A stretch of DNA of 64,000 nt from Zhaonella formicivorans (GTDB lineage: Bacteria > Bacillota > DUOV01 > Zhaonellaceae), in contig NZ_CP085524.1 in NCBI RefSeq assembly GCF_004353525.1, positions 1,274,142-1,338,141 on the forward strand, in the 5' to 3' direction. Shown here one piece after another: positions 8,603-16,669 of this stretch. Position numbers and translations under genes: made by a program. How positions within the stretch are numbered: position 1 is the first letter of the stretch; every line of letters begins with the position of its first letter. Below the pieces are notes generated by a model. That model was given only the letters and a program-made list of their open reading frames with translations, searched no databases and was not told where the DNA came from.

Positions 8603-9577
8603 TTATTTACCAATAATGCCAGGGTTGACTAAAATTTCATCCCCCGGCTCAAGCCCTGAAACAGCAGCATTATCTCCTACTCGTCCTTTAACTTCCACCT
8701 CTGCAAAGCGAAAATCCCCCGTTAAGGCTTTGAATACCCCTTGGGATTCACCCTTATTTATCAAAGCGCTTGTAGGAATGATAATGCCCCGGTAATTGTG
8801 CTTCACCAGTTCCAAATCAATGAGCCGCTGGTGTAAGAGAATATCCGGGTAATTACTGCTTTCAGCCTGAATCCGCAGCTCTCCCTTTTGAGCAACTATT
8901 TTGGTTACTTCCGCCTGCCACTTTTTGGTATTCCCAGGTACTTTCAAAACAATCTCGTCCCCAACCTTCGGCAACTCTTGGTAAGCTGCCTTGGGAACTG
9001 TAAAATCAAGCACAAGCGGCTTTAGATTATTGATTACCTTCACTACCGGGGAGCCGCTGTTTAGCATGCCTTCCTTAACCGGTGACGTATCGGAGGAAGT
9101 TTTTAAATTCTCCTTTAATGCCTCTACATCCAGGTTAAAGGTGGCGGCAGGCGTAACCACACTTTCCATGCTGTCAGGATGGTAACACACTATCCCTGCT
9201 TTGTTCGCATAAATAGCATACTGGGGTTTTTCCATGTCCTGTGTTGACCCTTCACCGACAATTTTGGCAATTACAGCGCCCTCCGGGACACGCTGCCCCT
9301 CCTTAGCAATGACCTGCAGGGTTCCACTGACTGGTGCGTTGAATACCCATTCATGCCGGGCAACAATTGCGCTGACAGCTATCTTGTCCTCCAACTCACC
9401 GTAATCCACCCTAATCGTTTTTGCTAATTGATTAATAATCAGTTTCTGGGCTTGCCCGATTAGAAGCCAAGCCAGCAAGACGAGGAATGCAATCCCCAAT
9501 AATTGTACAAATTTGCGACTCACCACTTGCTTTCGCCGCTCTTTTTCCAAACGAAGTCTTCTGGGAGTGTATGGCAT
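8603..9577 (-). CDS. HlyD-like membrane adaptor protein
   Basis: 324 residues from the ATG at 9577, chosen because GGGAGAGGA lies just upstream and the next residues form a basic cytoplasmic tail. One transmembrane segment (about 23-41) is followed by an extracytoplasmic part with an N-terminal barrel/lipoyl half (APVSGTLQVIAKEGQRVPEGAVIAKI), a linker, a second beta-barrel half and a C-terminal IIIPTSALINKGESQGVF hairpin, the layout of periplasmic adaptor/HlyD proteins. No ABC transporter or TolC partner is adjacent. Genes like this recur between yggS and pgeF in Clostridia, so a cell-envelope role is plausible; the partner is unknown. Confidence 0.8.
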   Translation of the reverse strand: MPYTPRRLRLEKERRKQVVSRKFVQLLGIAFLVLLAWLLIGQAQKLIINQLAKTIRVDYGELEDKIAVSAIVARHEWVFNAPVSGTLQVIAKEGQRVPEGAVIAKIVGEGSTQDMEKPQYAIYANKAGIVCYHPDSMESVVTPAATFNLDVEALKENLKTSSDTSPVKEGMLNSGSPVVKVINNLKPLVLDFTVPKAAYQELPKVGDEIVLKVPGNTKKWQAEVTKIVAQKGELRIQAESSNYPDILLHQRLIDLELVKHNYRGIIIPTSALINKGESQGVFKALTGDFRFAEVEVKGRVGDNAAVSGLEPGDEILVNPGIIGK

Positions 9578-9652
9578 AGAATCCTCTCCCGTATTAGTTG
9601 CTGTTATTTGTAACCAATATTCTGTGCATAAATTGGCATTTCCTGCCAAAGC

Positions 9653-10474
9653 CTATTTAAGCATGAGCAGTGCTGCCATCCTGCCTGTTTTACCTTGCTC
9701 GGCCCTGTAAGAGAAAAATAATTCCGTATTGCAACTGGTGCAATACCGGCTGTAGCTAATATGTTCTGCTTTCACTCCTACTTCCTGCAAGGCATAAGCA
9801 TTGGCGTGCCATAAGTTCAACAGCCATTTGCCTCTTGGCGCAGGCTGCAGAAACTGTTCGGAGACGTTAAAATTTGCAGCTAATCTTTCCACCACTCTCC
9901 CGTCCACTTCATAACAACAGGGTCCAATGGAAGGGCCGATGCCAATCAAGCAGTTATCGGGTTGACTGCCGAACTCAGCTTGCATCCGCAGCACTGTCTT
10001 CGCTCCAATCTTCAGCACCGTACCTTTCCAGCCAGCATGGGCCAAACCAATAGCAGGGGTTACCGGGTCTAAAATAAAGATGGGAACGCAGTCAGCATAA
10101 TATGTGCTTAAAGGTACCCCCGGCATCCTGGTGATTAGGGCATCGGTCGACAGCAATGCCTGCTTGTAAAGAGCGGCGCCTCTTCCTTTATCCTCCCATA
10201 CTGCAACTCTTATATTTTCCCCGTGAACCTGTTCCCCGGCAACTAAATCCAAATGGTTAATTCCTATAGCACTGCAAATCTCCCGGCGGTTTCTCGCAAC
10301 CACCTCAGGGTTATCGCCCACATGTAAAGCCATATTTAAACTTTGAAAAGGCGCTTGGCTAAAGCCACCCAGCCTGGTAGTAAAACAATGGTTTACTAAA
10401 TTGGTGGCCGTAAAGGCGGGGATGGTTAAATAAGCCAGTTTACCATGCTGCTCTAGTTGAAAGTCGCTGTTCAT
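9653..10474 (-). CDS. pgeF: Peptidoglycan editing factor PgeF / YfiH-type multicopper-like hydrolase
   Basis: 273 residues with the complete metal site of the family: His84 (GEQVHG), Cys129 (YYADCVPI) and His146 (GLAHAGWKG), plus GPSIGPCCYEVDGRV and the C-terminal SYRAEQGKTGRMAALL. Members have been shown to act on purine nucleosides in vitro, and in E. coli to remove mis-incorporated L-Ser from peptidoglycan precursors. Location at the head of the sepF group fits the peptidoglycan role. Confidence 0.92.
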   Translation of the reverse strand: MNSDFQLEQHGKLAYLTIPAFTATNLVNHCFTTRLGGFSQAPFQSLNMALHVGDNPEVVARNRREICSAIGINHLDLVAGEQVHGENIRVAVWEDKGRGAALYKQALLSTDALITRMPGVPLSTYYADCVPIFILDPVTPAIGLAHAGWKGTVLKIGAKTVLRMQAEFGSQPDNCLIGIGPSIGPCCYEVDGRVVERLAANFNVSEQFLQPAPRGKWLLNLWHANAYALQEVGVKAEHISYSRYCTSCNTELFFSYRAEQGKTGRMAALLMLK

Positions 10475-10540
10475 CTCAACACCTCGCCTGACTTGTTTAG
10501 TATATTATATCCTATTTTATGGTACTACAGTAAATAAATA

Positions 10541-10738
10541 AATAACTCAGTCTCAAGGGCCTGATTTACAGCTCGTAGACAAAGCCAGCATGTATTATTT
10601 CGCTCTGGACAAGCTCCTACGCCGTTACCGGCAGCATAGCTGCCGACGGCTGAGGAAACCAGTCCCGCTCCATAATACATGCTGGCTGATAATAGTTTGT
10701 CGACGGTCTGTGACTCAGTCTCAAGGGCCTGAGTTATT
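10541..10738. repeat. Palindromic element A, copy 2, with duplicated terminator-like stem-loop
   Basis: The core is 10569-10710 (142 bp), begins CAGCTCGTAGACAAAG and ends GTCGACGGTCTG, with an internal hairpin (GCCGT..GGCAGC ata GCTGCC..ACGGC, about 10621-10650). The two flanks share an exact 20-base direct repeat (10545-10564 and 10713-10732, ACTCAGTCTCAAGGGCCTGA). Together they reconstruct a palindrome with arms AATAACTCAG/CTGAGTTATT, which is the likely terminator of nrdG. The flank differs completely from that of copy 1 although the core is the same. Confidence 0.88.
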
Positions 10739-10755
10739 TACTAATTCCTTTGGAC

Positions 10756-11268
10756 TTAGACTGCCAATTGGACAGCCCGTCCGCTGTACAGGGATTCCTG
10801 TACTTTAATCAGCCGCTGGTTGCGGGATCCCCGGTAAGGAAGGCTTAGATCCCGTTCTTCCAAAAGGAACGGTCCGTCCACCAGCAAATCAGCCAGCTGA
10901 AGTAGTTCCCCAATAACAGGATCCATTTCCGCCAGAGCCAGCAGTTCTTCGAACAGATAACCAGTATAAATGACTAAATCCATCCCTGAACCCTTGATTT
11001 TCCTCCCGAGTTCCGCAAAAGCAGCAGGCTGCAGGAAAGGCTCGCCCCCGGAAAAAGTGACTCCTTTTAAGAGCTTATGGGCTTTAATCTCCCGGTAAAG
11101 CTCAGTTACAGTAGTTACCTTGCCCCCGTTTAACGGATGGGTTTCCGGGTTATGACAGCCCGGGCAATAATGGTTACACCCCTGGGCAAAAACCACAAAT
11201 CTAATTCCCGGTCCATCCACTATGCTTTCCGGGATTGTCCCTGCAATGCGGATTTCCATTATACTCAC
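10756..11268 (-). CDS. nrdG: Anaerobic ribonucleoside-triphosphate reductase activating protein
   Basis: 170 residues of the radical SAM superfamily, with the cluster motif CX3CX2C at Cys31, Cys35 and Cys38 (GCNHYCPGCHNP) and the SAM-binding FSGGEPFLQP. It cleaves SAM to place the glycyl radical on NrdD and works only without oxygen. It follows nrdD by 20 nt. The start is GTG 11268 or the ATG at 11259; both have weak Shine-Dalgarno sequences, so the N terminus is uncertain by three residues. Confidence 0.95.
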   Translation of the reverse strand: MSIMEIRIAGTIPESIVDGPGIRFVVFAQGCNHYCPGCHNPETHPLNGGKVTTVTELYREIKAHKLLKGVTFSGGEPFLQPAAFAELGRKIKGSGMDLVIYTGYLFEELLALAEMDPVIGELLQLADLLVDGPFLLEERDLSLPYRGSRNQRLIKVQESLYSGRAVQLAV

Positions 11269-11288
11269 TTCCCTGCCTCATTTTGCCC

Positions 11289-13301
11289 TTACATATGGGC
11301 TACCCGATCTCTTAATTCGGCCTTTTTAGCATCGTTAAAGCGGTCTACAGTGCTGAAATAACCGGTAATTCTTCTGACCCTGCGGATTGGACCCGCACCG
11401 CAGACCGGACATGTTTCATCGCTGATTACCCCCTGGTGGCTGCAGGTGGTACAAAAATCAATGGGATAGTTAATTCCCGCGTATCCCATATCGTTATCCC
11501 TCATATGCCTTAAGATGGCTTCCACAGCCTCGGTATTGGCCAGAGGGGGAGACTTTAGTTCCACATAACTGATATGACCGCCATTAGCAAATTTATGGTA
11601 AGGCCCTTCCAGGGAAATTTTATCGTATAATGAAATGGGAAAGCTTACCGGAATATGGAATGAATTAGTATAGTACTCTTTGTCCGTAACCCCCGGTATA
11701 ACTCCGAACTCTTTGCGGTCAATAGCCACGAACCTCCCTGACAGCCCTTCTGCCGGCGTAGCCAGTAGCGTATAGTTTAAGTCATATCTTTGCGCGTATT
11801 CATCTATTTTGTTCCGCATATATTCCACAATTTGCAGCCCCAGTGCTTGGGAATCCGGACTTTCGCCATGATGCTTGCCCGTAAGGGCTGTTAAAGTTTC
11901 AGCCAGACCAATATAGCCTACTGATAGCGTGCCGTGTTTGATTGCGGGTTCAATTGCATCATTTTCACCTAAATTATCAGAATCCAAATAGATGTGTTGT
12001 CCCATCAGGAACGGCATGTCTTTAACCTTTAGCTTGGCCTGGACTTGATAACGGTGGTACAACTGCCTCACAGCCAGATCAATGGCGTTATCCACCAGCT
12101 CATAGAAAATGTCCACATTGCCCCCAGCCCGAATGGCAAGTCTGGGTAAATTGATAGTGGTAAAAGACAGATTGCCCCTCTTCTCCGTTATTTCCGGCCC
12201 TTTTCTGTTAGCCATGACCCTGGTCCGACAGCCCATATAGCTGACCTGATCGCCATAAGGACTGTTGAAAGATGAATCCATGAAGCTAAAAGTGGGATTC
12301 ATCCGGCGGCTGGCAACCCGTATAGCCAGTTTAAAAAGATCGTAGTTGGGATCTCCTGGATTAAAGTTAACTCCTTCTTTTAAACGGAAAATTATATTGG
12401 GAAAAATCGGATTTTCTCCTCGACCCAAACCTTTTTCGTAGGCCAGCAGTAGGTTGCGGGTTACCTTCCTGCCACCTTCGCTGGTATCAGTTCCAATGTT
12501 TAAACTGCTGAAAGGAACCTGAGCCCCAGCCCGCGAATGCATGGAATTTAAATTATAAATCAGTGCCTCCATAGCCTGGTAAGTTTCCTCTTCGGAAGCT
12601 TCTACCACATAAGGCGCGATATCCCTGTCAAAGAAGGGGAAAGATTGCCCGCCATGCATATCATTCTGGCAGCTCTGCAGGATGATGGCAGCCAGCGCGG
12701 TGGCGGAAGACGGTCTTTTGGGAGGACGGATATATCCGTGTCCATTATCGAAACCGTTGCGCAACAGCTCTCCCAAAGGGATCTGCACACAAGTAAGGGT
12801 TTTGGCATAAAAGTCAAGGTCATGGATATGTATATCTCCCCTGGAATGAGCAGCAGAAAATTCTTCCGGTATTAAACGGCTGAGATAGTATTTCTTGCTG
12901 GCTGCACTGGCAATCTGCAGCATTTTGGCTGAAGGTGAGTTGCTGACATTGGCATTTTCCCTGCTTGTTTCCGCCAAAATTTCTTCAACTGCATCCATTA
13001 GATCAGACTTTGCCTCCCGAATACGGGTACGTTTAGAACGATACAAAATATACGCTTTGGCGGTTTTAGCATGTCCAGTCTCAATCAGCACTTTCTCCAC
13101 AACATCTTGTACATCTTCAACAGTAAAAATATTGCCATTGAATGTGTTTTTTAAATTTTTTAATACTTCCAAAGTAAGCTCCACAGCCGTTTGCCTGTCT
13201 TCGCCGCCCACGGCTTGAGCCGCTTTAAAAATGGCATCAGTAATCTTAGCTTCGTTAAAATCCACAATTCTACCGTCTCTTTTTTTTATCTTGGTAAACA
13301 T
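11289..13301 (-). CDS. nrdD: Anaerobic ribonucleoside-triphosphate reductase (class III)
   Basis: 670 residues. An N-terminal ATP-cone (about 1-95, KKRDGRIVDFNEAKITDAIF) senses ATP/dATP. The ten-stranded barrel follows. The C terminus has the zinc site Cys617, Cys620, Cys631 and Cys634 and the glycyl-radical motif RITGYFSTVDRFN with the radical Gly647. It makes dNTPs from NTPs under anoxia, with formate as the usual reductant for this type. Lying between nrdR and nrdG, it forms a regulator-enzyme-activase operon controlled by the boxes at 13844-13890. Confidence 0.97.
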   Translation of the reverse strand: MFTKIKKRDGRIVDFNEAKITDAIFKAAQAVGGEDRQTAVELTLEVLKNLKNTFNGNIFTVEDVQDVVEKVLIETGHAKTAKAYILYRSKRTRIREAKSDLMDAVEEILAETSRENANVSNSPSAKMLQIASAASKKYYLSRLIPEEFSAAHSRGDIHIHDLDFYAKTLTCVQIPLGELLRNGFDNGHGYIRPPKRPSSATALAAIILQSCQNDMHGGQSFPFFDRDIAPYVVEASEEETYQAMEALIYNLNSMHSRAGAQVPFSSLNIGTDTSEGGRKVTRNLLLAYEKGLGRGENPIFPNIIFRLKEGVNFNPGDPNYDLFKLAIRVASRRMNPTFSFMDSSFNSPYGDQVSYMGCRTRVMANRKGPEITEKRGNLSFTTINLPRLAIRAGGNVDIFYELVDNAIDLAVRQLYHRYQVQAKLKVKDMPFLMGQHIYLDSDNLGENDAIEPAIKHGTLSVGYIGLAETLTALTGKHHGESPDSQALGLQIVEYMRNKIDEYAQRYDLNYTLLATPAEGLSGRFVAIDRKEFGVIPGVTDKEYYTNSFHIPVSFPISLYDKISLEGPYHKFANGGHISYVELKSPPLANTEAVEAILRHMRDNDMGYAGINYPIDFCTTCSHQGVISDETCPVCGAGPIRRVRRITGYFSTVDRFNDAKKAELRDRVAHM

Positions 13302-13313
13302 CCAAACCGCCCC

Positions 13314-13781
13314 CTATTTTTCAGTAATTGTTTTCTTCAGCAGACTTTCCAGCTCATGCATAAAAGTTTGCAAATCTTTGAATTCCCGGTAAACCGAGGC
13401 GAACCGGACATAAGCCACGGCATCCAATTGTTGCAGCCTGTCCATTACCAGTTCGCCTATTTTCTCGCTAGTAACTTCCCGCTCCATGGTATTTAGTAAT
13501 TCCTTCTCTATATCCCTCACTATAGCCTCTAGCTTTTCCATGGCTATAGGCCTTTTTTCACATGCTTTGATTAAACCTACCAGAAGTTTGTTGGGATCAA
13601 AAGACTCCCGTTGTCCATTCTTTTTCACAACCATCAGGGGAAGGACCTCTATCTTTTCATAAGTGGTAAAACGCTTGCCGCAATCCTGGCATTCCCTGCG
13701 CCTGCGTATGGAATGGCCATCATCAGCCGGCCGGGAATCTAATACTTTAGAATCACTATAACCGCAAAAAGGACAACGCAA
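13314..13781 (-). CDS. nrdR: Transcriptional repressor NrdR
   Basis: 155 residues from TTG 13781. This start gives the canonical N terminus ([16 protein letters not shown]) and puts AGGAGG 8 nt upstream; a GTG at 13787 is too close to that site, and longer forms add a non-homologous tail. The zinc ribbon uses Cys3, Cys6, Cys31 and Cys34. The ATP-cone follows (about residues 47-137, [21 protein letters not shown]). NrdR represses ribonucleotide reductase genes when dATP is high. Two candidate NrdR boxes lie 63-109 nt upstream, so it should repress its own operon. Confidence 0.95.
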   Translation of the reverse strand: MRCPFCGYSDSKVLDSRPADDGHSIRRRRECQDCGKRFTTYEKIEVLPLMVVKKNGQRESFDPNKLLVGLIKACEKRPIAMEKLEAIVRDIEKELLNTMEREVTSEKIGELVMDRLQQLDAVAYVRFASVYREFKDLQTFMHELESLLKKTITEK

Positions 13782-13843
13782 CGCCACAACCTCCTGCCTC
13801 TTTAATTCTGAAAGGTTTTTAAGAGCTTTAGCGCGAATTAACA

Positions 13844-13890
13844 CCTCAATATATGGTGCATTTCTTATTATATGCCCCTATATTTAGTAT
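13844..13890. promoter_or_regulatory. Tandem NrdR boxes upstream of nrdR-nrdD-nrdG
   Basis: Compared with the family consensus ACACAATATATTGTGT, the plus-strand 16-mer CCTCAATATATGGTGC (13844-13859) matches 12 of 16, and CCCCTATATTTAGTAT (13875-13890) matches 11 of 16. Their start-to-start distance is 31 bp, the three-turn spacing known for NrdR operators. They sit just upstream of nrdR. The match counts and spacing are read directly; binding is inferred. Confidence 0.65.
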
Positions 13891-14002
13891 GTCAATTATT
13901 TACTGTGTAAGAATTAGTGACACTGGTAAGCATTTCCGCCAAGAATCCGACTATTATCGCCCTTTTTCTTTGTTTTTCTGCTTAGTTTTATTTTAGGGCA
14001 AA

Positions 14003-14038
14003 ATAAAAAAAACAGCCCTCGTTTTCCAGAGAGGCTGC
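14003..14038 (-). terminator. Rho-independent terminator, minus strand
   Basis: On the minus strand CAGCCTC and GAGGGCTG arms close a 10-nt loop and are followed by a run of eight T (plus-strand A at 14005-14012). It lies between the ylmC side and the nrdR promoter, so it probably ends transcripts coming from ylmC and the repeats. Confidence 0.8.
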
Positions 14039-14057
14039 CATTATGATAGTTAATAAT

Positions 14058-14256
14058 CAGCTTGTAGACAAAGCCAGCATGTATTATTTCGAACAGCGGT
14101 CAGGGGACACACCTCTTATGCGTGTTGTCCTCTTATGCTGAGGAATGTCCCCAATTAATAAGCTCCTACGCCGTAACCGGCAGCATAGCTGCCAGCCTAG
14201 AGGAAACCAGTCCCGCTCCATAATACATGCTGGCTGTTAATAGTTTGTCGACAGAC
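14058..14256. repeat. Palindromic element A, copy 3 (long variant with nested GGGGACA block)
   Basis: The outer sequence (CAGCTTGTAGACAAAGCCAG at 14058, TAATACATGCTGGC near the right end, GTTTGTCGAC at the end) matches the 143-bp element. Inside, the usual GCTCTGGAC is replaced by about 70 bp (about 14092-14160) running from GCGGTCAGGGGACACACC to GGAATGTCCCCAATTAAT. The GGGGACA/TGTCCCC pair is the kind of inverted repeat seen with REP-type elements. Copy 4 has the same insertion at the same place. The right terminus (GGTCTG in other copies) is lost where repeat C begins. Confidence 0.8.
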
Positions 14257-14520
14257 ACCCATGCTGCTGTGCAGCACCATCAGAAGAATGAAAAATTGTA
14301 ACCCATTGTGTGTAGCTGCGACATATGACAAGCCATAGAGCGCTCTGTGAAGAGTTTGACTGTAAGCGGCCGAGCAGCATGGACGCTGCGAGAGCGCTGG
14401 AGTGGCATGGACGCCGCGTCAGCGCGTGCCGCTGGAAGTCAAACGATGAGCAGAAGCAGCGCTCTTGGCGATAGTCTTTGGAGCAGCAGACACAAGGGTT
14501 AACATTTTGAGGGTAGTCTG
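14257..14520 (+). repeat. Structured repeat C, copy 1
   Basis: A gene-free stretch with long internal inverted repeats, for example GTTTGACT..AGCGGC (14355-14372) against GCCGCT..AGTCAAAC (about 14427-14446). It matches, in reverse orientation, the sequence at 30558-30850: CAGCGGCACGCG, CCATGCTGCTCG, CGCTTTCAGTC-like and GTAACCCTTGT-like blocks occur in the same order. Shorter relatives lie at 16878-16901 and 49694-49765. It has no coding potential that I can support. It could be a degraded mobile element or a structured RNA. Confidence 0.65.
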
Positions 14521-14585
14521 AGTTAATAGTGTTAGTTATTTAGTATTAAAAGATTTGGTTAATTTTCAAAATAGCTAACCACATG

Positions 14586-14843
14586 TCAGTCATGTCTGGG
14601 ATCGGTGAAGTTCTGCAGTTCGACCAAAATTACGTCTACGCCTAGTTTTTTAATCTTCTCCCAAGGGATAACAATGTCATCATTTTTGCCGAATAACCCC
14701 ATAAATTTCCCAGAACCGGGCAAAATTAAAGCAGTTACTTTTCCCCTTTCAATATCAACATCTATATCCTTAATTACACCTAACCTACGCCCATCTAACA
14801 CATTGATCACGTCCCGCATCCGCAGATCAGAAACTTTCAACAT
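14586..14843 (-). CDS. ylmC: YlmC/YmxH-family PRC-barrel sporulation protein
   Basis: 85 residues, a single PRC-barrel: DLRMRDVINVLDGRRLGVIKDIDVDIERGKV followed by ALILPGSGKFMGLFGKNDDIVIPWEKIKKLGVDVILV. YlmC/YmxH proteins are conserved in spore formers next to sigG or the dcw tail; their molecular function is not known. The ATG follows GGAGGT (TGAGGGGGTGGAGGT context). The gene lies downstream of spoIIR, beyond that gene's terminator. Confidence 0.9.
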   Translation of the reverse strand: MLKVSDLRMRDVINVLDGRRLGVIKDIDVDIERGKVTALILPGSGKFMGLFGKNDDIVIPWEKIKKLGVDVILVELQNFTDPRHD

Positions 14844-14904
14844 ACCTCCACCCCCTCATTACGGCCAAGTCCACTAAAATTATATGACTCCTAGTCCAAA
14901 ATAT

Positions 14905-14942
14905 TGTCAAAAAAGAAAAAGAACGTTAAATAACGTTCCTTA
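14905..14942 (-). terminator. Terminator overlapping the 3' end of spoIIR
   Basis: On the minus strand a perfect stem GGAACGTTA/TAACGTTC, with almost no loop, is followed by TTTTTCTTTTTTG. The palindrome includes the last codons and stop of spoIIR, so stop and terminator overlap. Confidence 0.85.
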
Positions 14943-15564
14943 AGGGACGGGTCTTTTCAGGTTGTTGATCTTGCCTGCGCAAAACCTCTAGAATCTTAAA
15001 CCTGATTTCCACTGCATTTTTCTGCTTAGAAGCTTCCTCTTTTCCTTGCAATACGGCTTGCGCCGGGTCTTTTGCAGCCAAGCTGTTGGAAATATCCACG
15101 AAACATAAAGGTGGAAACAATACACACCACCAGTTTTGACCTTTGCCCTCGCCAAGGACGACCCTGAGCGCTTCGTAGTTACCTGCCGGTAAAGTAAAGT
15201 CTCCATAGGTCTTAGTAGGAAATGCAAAGTTTCCTAAAGTTACTTCCACGGCATAATCTTTACCCCAGGCCCTTACTTCATTATAAGCCGCTTTTTTAAT
15301 CTCTTCTTGTTTGTTTCTAATAATTGCTCTGGCCTCGTCCAGTGATGTTACTTTGGCAAAATCAGGCCCAAACTGTTCAACCAGCCGGTCCCTCACCTTC
15401 CTTTTCAAGGACTGATCTTCCAAAGAGTCGCTATTGGCAATCACATGAAAACGGAGCAAGTTGGAGTTATTATAAGCAGGCTGTGCTGTTTTACCCAATG
15501 AAATAACCCCGATAACCCCCATGAAAAACAATATCCCCAGTATTACCAAACCTCTCCTCTGCAC
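14926..15564 (-). CDS. spoIIR: Stage II sporulation protein R
   Basis: 212 residues. An N-terminal hydrophobic segment (about 5-24) exports or anchors it. The SpoIIR core follows: LLRFHVIANSDSLEDQSLKRKVRDRL (HVxANSDS motif), then GNFAFPTKTYGDFTLPAGNYEALRVVLG and GQNWWCVLFPPLCFVD. SpoIIR is made in the forespore under SigF and signals across the septum to activate the SpoIIGA protease, which matures pro-SigE. Having it beside sigG, with spoIIGA and sigE just upstream, puts both ends of that signal in one region. Confidence 0.95.
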   Translation of the reverse strand: MQRRGLVILGILFFMGVIGVISLGKTAQPAYNNSNLLRFHVIANSDSLEDQSLKRKVRDRLVEQFGPDFAKVTSLDEARAIIRNKQEEIKKAAYNEVRAWGKDYAVEVTLGNFAFPTKTYGDFTLPAGNYEALRVVLGEGKGQNWWCVLFPPLCFVDISNSLAAKDPAQAVLQGKEEASKQKNAVEIRFKILEVLRRQDQQPEKTRPLRNVI

Positions 15565-15576
15565 ATCTTTTCCCCC

Positions 15577-16347
15577 TTAAATATGTTTCTTCATATGACT
15601 TAGAGCTGCTTTTTCAAGCCTTGATACTTGCGCTTGTGAAATTCCTATTTCTTCTGCAACTTCCATCTGGGTTTTGCCTTCAAAAAACCGTAAGGTGAGA
15701 ATCAATTTTTCCCTATCAGTGAGCTTACTTAGCGCTTCCCGTACAGCAATGCCTTCCAACCAGTTGGTGTCATAATTTTTTTCATCACCAATCTGATCCA
15801 TCACAAAGATAGGATCCCCACCGTCATGGTAGATGGGTTCAAACAGAGAAATGGGCTCCTGAATAGCGTCCAGTGCAAATATAATTTCCTCTCTCGGAAT
15901 ATTTAATTCCGAAGCTATTTCCGTAATAGACGGCTCCCGGGAGTTTTTATTGATCAAAGCATCCCTGACCTGCAGTGCTTTATACGCTACGTCTCGCAGG
16001 GACCTGCTGACCCGGATTGGGTTATTATCCCTTAGGTATCTGCGAATCTCACCAATAATCATTGGGACGGCATAGGTGGAAAACTTCACGTTCTGCTCCA
16101 GGTCAAAATTGTCAATAGCTTTCATCAAACCAATGCAGCCGACTTGAAACAAATCATCCACGTATTCCCCTCTGTTGGTGAAACGCTGGATAACACTTAA
16201 AACCAGGCGGAGGTTACCATTTATTAACTTCTCCCGGGCAGATTGATCTCCGTTTTGCATCGCTTTAAACAGCTGTCGCATAACTTCGTTGGATAAAACC
16301 GGTAGCTTTGAGGTATTGACGCCGCATATTTCTACTTTGTTGACCAT
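15577..16347 (-). CDS. sigG: Late forespore sigma factor G
   Basis: 256 residues from ATG 16347 (a TTG directly before it is also in frame). It opens NKVEICGVNTSKLPVLSNEVMR, the SigG N terminus. Region 2 has NLRLVLSVIQRFTNRGEYVDDLFQVGCIGLMKAIDNFD and VKFSTYAVPMIIGEIRRYLRDN. Region 4 ends GKTQMEVAEEIGISQAQVSRLEKAAL. It directs late forespore genes. A good SigF-type promoter lies about 60-90 nt upstream, and two terminators separate it from sigE, so it is a unit of its own. Confidence 0.97.
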   Translation of the reverse strand: MVNKVEICGVNTSKLPVLSNEVMRQLFKAMQNGDQSAREKLINGNLRLVLSVIQRFTNRGEYVDDLFQVGCIGLMKAIDNFDLEQNVKFSTYAVPMIIGEIRRYLRDNNPIRVSRSLRDVAYKALQVRDALINKNSREPSITEIASELNIPREEIIFALDAIQEPISLFEPIYHDGGDPIFVMDQIGDEKNYDTNWLEGIAVREALSKLTDREKLILTLRFFEGKTQMEVAEEIGISQAQVSRLEKAALSHMKKHI

Positions 16348-16407
16348 CAAAAATGCATACCCCCACCCTCTACAAATGTTCTTTTAAACATTCTCAAATT
16401 CATTTTT

Positions 16408-16437
16408 AATTATTGCCCGCCGCACTTGCTTTTATAC
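16408..16437 (-). promoter_or_regulatory. SigF-type promoter upstream of sigG
   Basis: The minus strand has GTATA (16437-16433), a 15-nt spacer, then GGCAATAATT (16417-16408). Both halves fit the Bacillus SigF consensus (GYWTA and GGNRANANTW), and sigG is a known SigF target. The position is right for the start codon at 16347. The match is seen; activity is inferred. Confidence 0.6.
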
Positions 16438-16480
16438 CGCACTGGAACGGGAACACGAAAACTTAGCTACGCAAAATTAC

Positions 16481-16513
16481 AGCCAAAAAATAAAAAAGCA
16501 TTAACAATGCTTG
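16481..16513 (-). terminator. Terminator downstream of sigE (distal)
   Basis: The minus strand reads AAGCATTGTTAATGCTT followed by TTTTATTTTTTGG: a 7-bp stem with a 3-nt loop and a T-rich tail. Together with the stem-loop at 16607-16662 it should stop sigE transcripts before the sigG promoter. Confidence 0.75.
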
Positions 16514-16606
16514 ACTAAGGAAGCTTTTTGGTTACTCGTAACGGAAAATAACAAACTAAGGAAGAATATACTTTCTAAGGAAGAATATTCTTTCCTACTC
16601 ATAATA

Positions 16607-16662
16607 AAACAAACCGTTTCGAACTTCCTCTTAACCAGGAAATTCTAAACGGTTTGTTTACA
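16607..16662. terminator. Long stem-loop, probable terminator after sigE
   Basis: Arms AAACCGTTTcGAAcTTCCT and AGGAAaTTCtAAACGGTTT close a short loop (CTTAACC). The structure is nearly symmetrical, with T-rich sequence on both sides (TTTTATTATG on the minus strand). It sits between sigE and sigG. Confidence 0.75.
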
Positions 16663-16669
16663 TATTATT

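Noticed and set aside
10590-10808. A frame whose product shares KPVPLHNTC and LIIVCRRS with a frame at 18822-19052, suggesting a protein family
   Set aside because: Both are translations of the palindromic element A, read on opposite strands; the similarity is that of the DNA repeat, and there is no ribosome site.
14041-14520. Possible CRISPR array because of repeats
   Set aside because: The repeats are long, palindromic, irregular in spacing and dispersed across the window; there are no regular spacers and no cas genes.
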